Below are positions 6,395 to 6,864 of a DNA stretch of 6,864 nucleotides, one piece after another. The position numbers and the translations under genes are program-made. Origin of the DNA: Lachnospiraceae bacterium (GTDB lineage: Bacteria; Bacillota; Clostridia; Lachnospirales; Lachnospiraceae); contig JAFSWJ010000082.1 in the NCBI GenBank assembly GCA_017444545.1, forward strand, positions 1 through 6,864, read 5' to 3'. The notes below the pieces were generated by a model, which ran no database searches, was not told the DNA's origin, and saw only the letters and a list, made by a program, of their open reading frames with translations. Within the stretch, counting starts at the first letter, position 1; every line of letters begins with the position of its first letter.

Positions 6395-6417
6395 GGGTGA
6401 TACCTAGGATGAGATAA

Positions 6418-6864
6418 ATGGAAAAGCGAGTCATCGAGACAAATCTGACGGCCGAGGATGAAAAGATCGAATCCTCCCTGCGCCCTCAGAGCCTGACCGA
6501 GTATATCGGACAGGAAAAGATCAAGGAAAAACTGAAGATCTACATAGAGGCGGCAAAGACCAGAAAGGACCCGCTTGATCACGTACTCTTTTACGGTCCT
6601 CCGGGTCTGGGAAAGACCACTCTTGCCGAGATCATAGCCCGTGAGATGGGAGTGAACATCAGGATCACCAGCGGTCCTGCCATCGAAAAGCCCGGGGATA
6701 TGGCTGCTATCCTGAACAACCTGCAGGAAGGGGATGTGCTTTTCGTGGATGAGATCCACCGGCTGAACCGCCAGGTTGAGGAGGTGCTCTATCCCGCCAT
6801 GGAGGATTACTGCATCGACATAGTTATCGGAAAGGGACCTACGGCAAGGTCACTGCGTCTCGAA
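6418..6864 (+). CDS. ruvB: Holliday junction branch migration ATPase RuvB, N-terminal part (cut by the window end)
   Basis: RuvB is the hexameric AAA+ motor that pumps DNA through RuvA-bound Holliday junctions. The 149 codons present begin [20 protein letters not shown] and continue with [19 protein letters not shown], typical of the RuvB N-terminus. Walker A is GPPGLGKTT (60-68) and Walker B ends in VDEIHRLN (110-117), followed by [20 protein letters not shown], which carries the usual RuvB AAA+ sequence. Family members have about 330-345 residues, so over half, including sensor motifs and the C-terminal winged helix, lies outside the window. AGGA (6406-6409) is 8 nt before the ATG. A three-codon frame ATG AGA TAA (6409-6417) abuts the start and is probably incidental. 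The gene should be co-transcribed with ruvA unless the element between them ends or starts transcripts. Confidence 0.97.
   Translation, partial: MEKRVIETNLTAEDEKIESSLRPQSLTEYIGQEKIKEKLKIYIEAAKTRKDPLDHVLFYGPPGLGKTTLAEIIAREMGVNIRITSGPAIEKPGDMAAILNNLQEGDVLFVDEIHRLNRQVEEVLYPAMEDYCIDIVIGKGPTARSLRLE

Noticed and set aside
6147..6404. GGTAT (6147-6151) and ATACC (6400-6404) as an extension of the inverted repeat or target duplication
   Set aside because: They are inverted, not direct, are separated from the 20-bp arms by unequal mismatched spacers, and are short enough to arise by chance.

Overview
The window looks like chromosomal DNA of a Firmicute, most likely a Lachnospiraceae-type Clostridium relative. 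The basis is the S21 protein with its Clostridia-like 58-residue sequence, the Bacillus/Clostridium-type ManA, a PF06541-type membrane protein next to ruvAB, strong AGGAGG-like ribosome binding sites and roughly balanced GC content. This placement is inference from remembered families, not a search. All recognised genes lie on the + strand.

Layout: (1) 2-1570 holds the last part of alaS (alanyl-tRNA synthetase) with an in-frame TAG at 149-151, upstream of the editing domain. (2) 1588-2532 is manA, a type I mannose-6-phosphate isomerase, starting 17 nt after alaS. (3) 2601-4547 is an intact 648-codon gene with the overall layout of a glycoside hydrolase family 31 enzyme. Its catalytic nucleophile position is Tyr, and much of the early barrel and several other active-site positions are missing or changed, so it may be a pseudoenzyme. 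(4) 4552-4892 is a compact rpsU unit: a near-consensus sigma-A promoter, a leader that can form a hairpin, the S21 gene (4673-4849) and a terminator hairpin. (5) 4923-5507 encodes a five-helix membrane protein (PF06541-like), followed directly by ruvA (5509-6120) and, after an unusual gap, ruvB (6418 to the window end, truncated).

The most unusual non-coding stretch is the 297-nt ruvA-ruvB gap. It carries a 240-nt element (6155-6394) bounded by perfect 20-bp inverted repeats. Inside are two 35-nt hairpins of identical architecture (6-bp stem, 8-bp stem, AGT loop, GTTT bulge) whose paired arms differ in sequence but keep full pairing, each followed by GACCGRAGCGGAGCG. It has no coding capacity. 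It is either a MITE-like non-autonomous mobile element or a structured RNA/repeat inserted in the ruvAB operon.

How the genes work together: RuvA and RuvB form the Holliday-junction branch-migration motor; AlaRS and S21 serve translation; ManA feeds mannose-6-phosphate into fructose-6-phosphate metabolism, and the GH31-like protein beside it suggests a carbohydrate theme whose enzymatic status is doubtful. No phage, CRISPR, tRNA or rRNA gene was seen.
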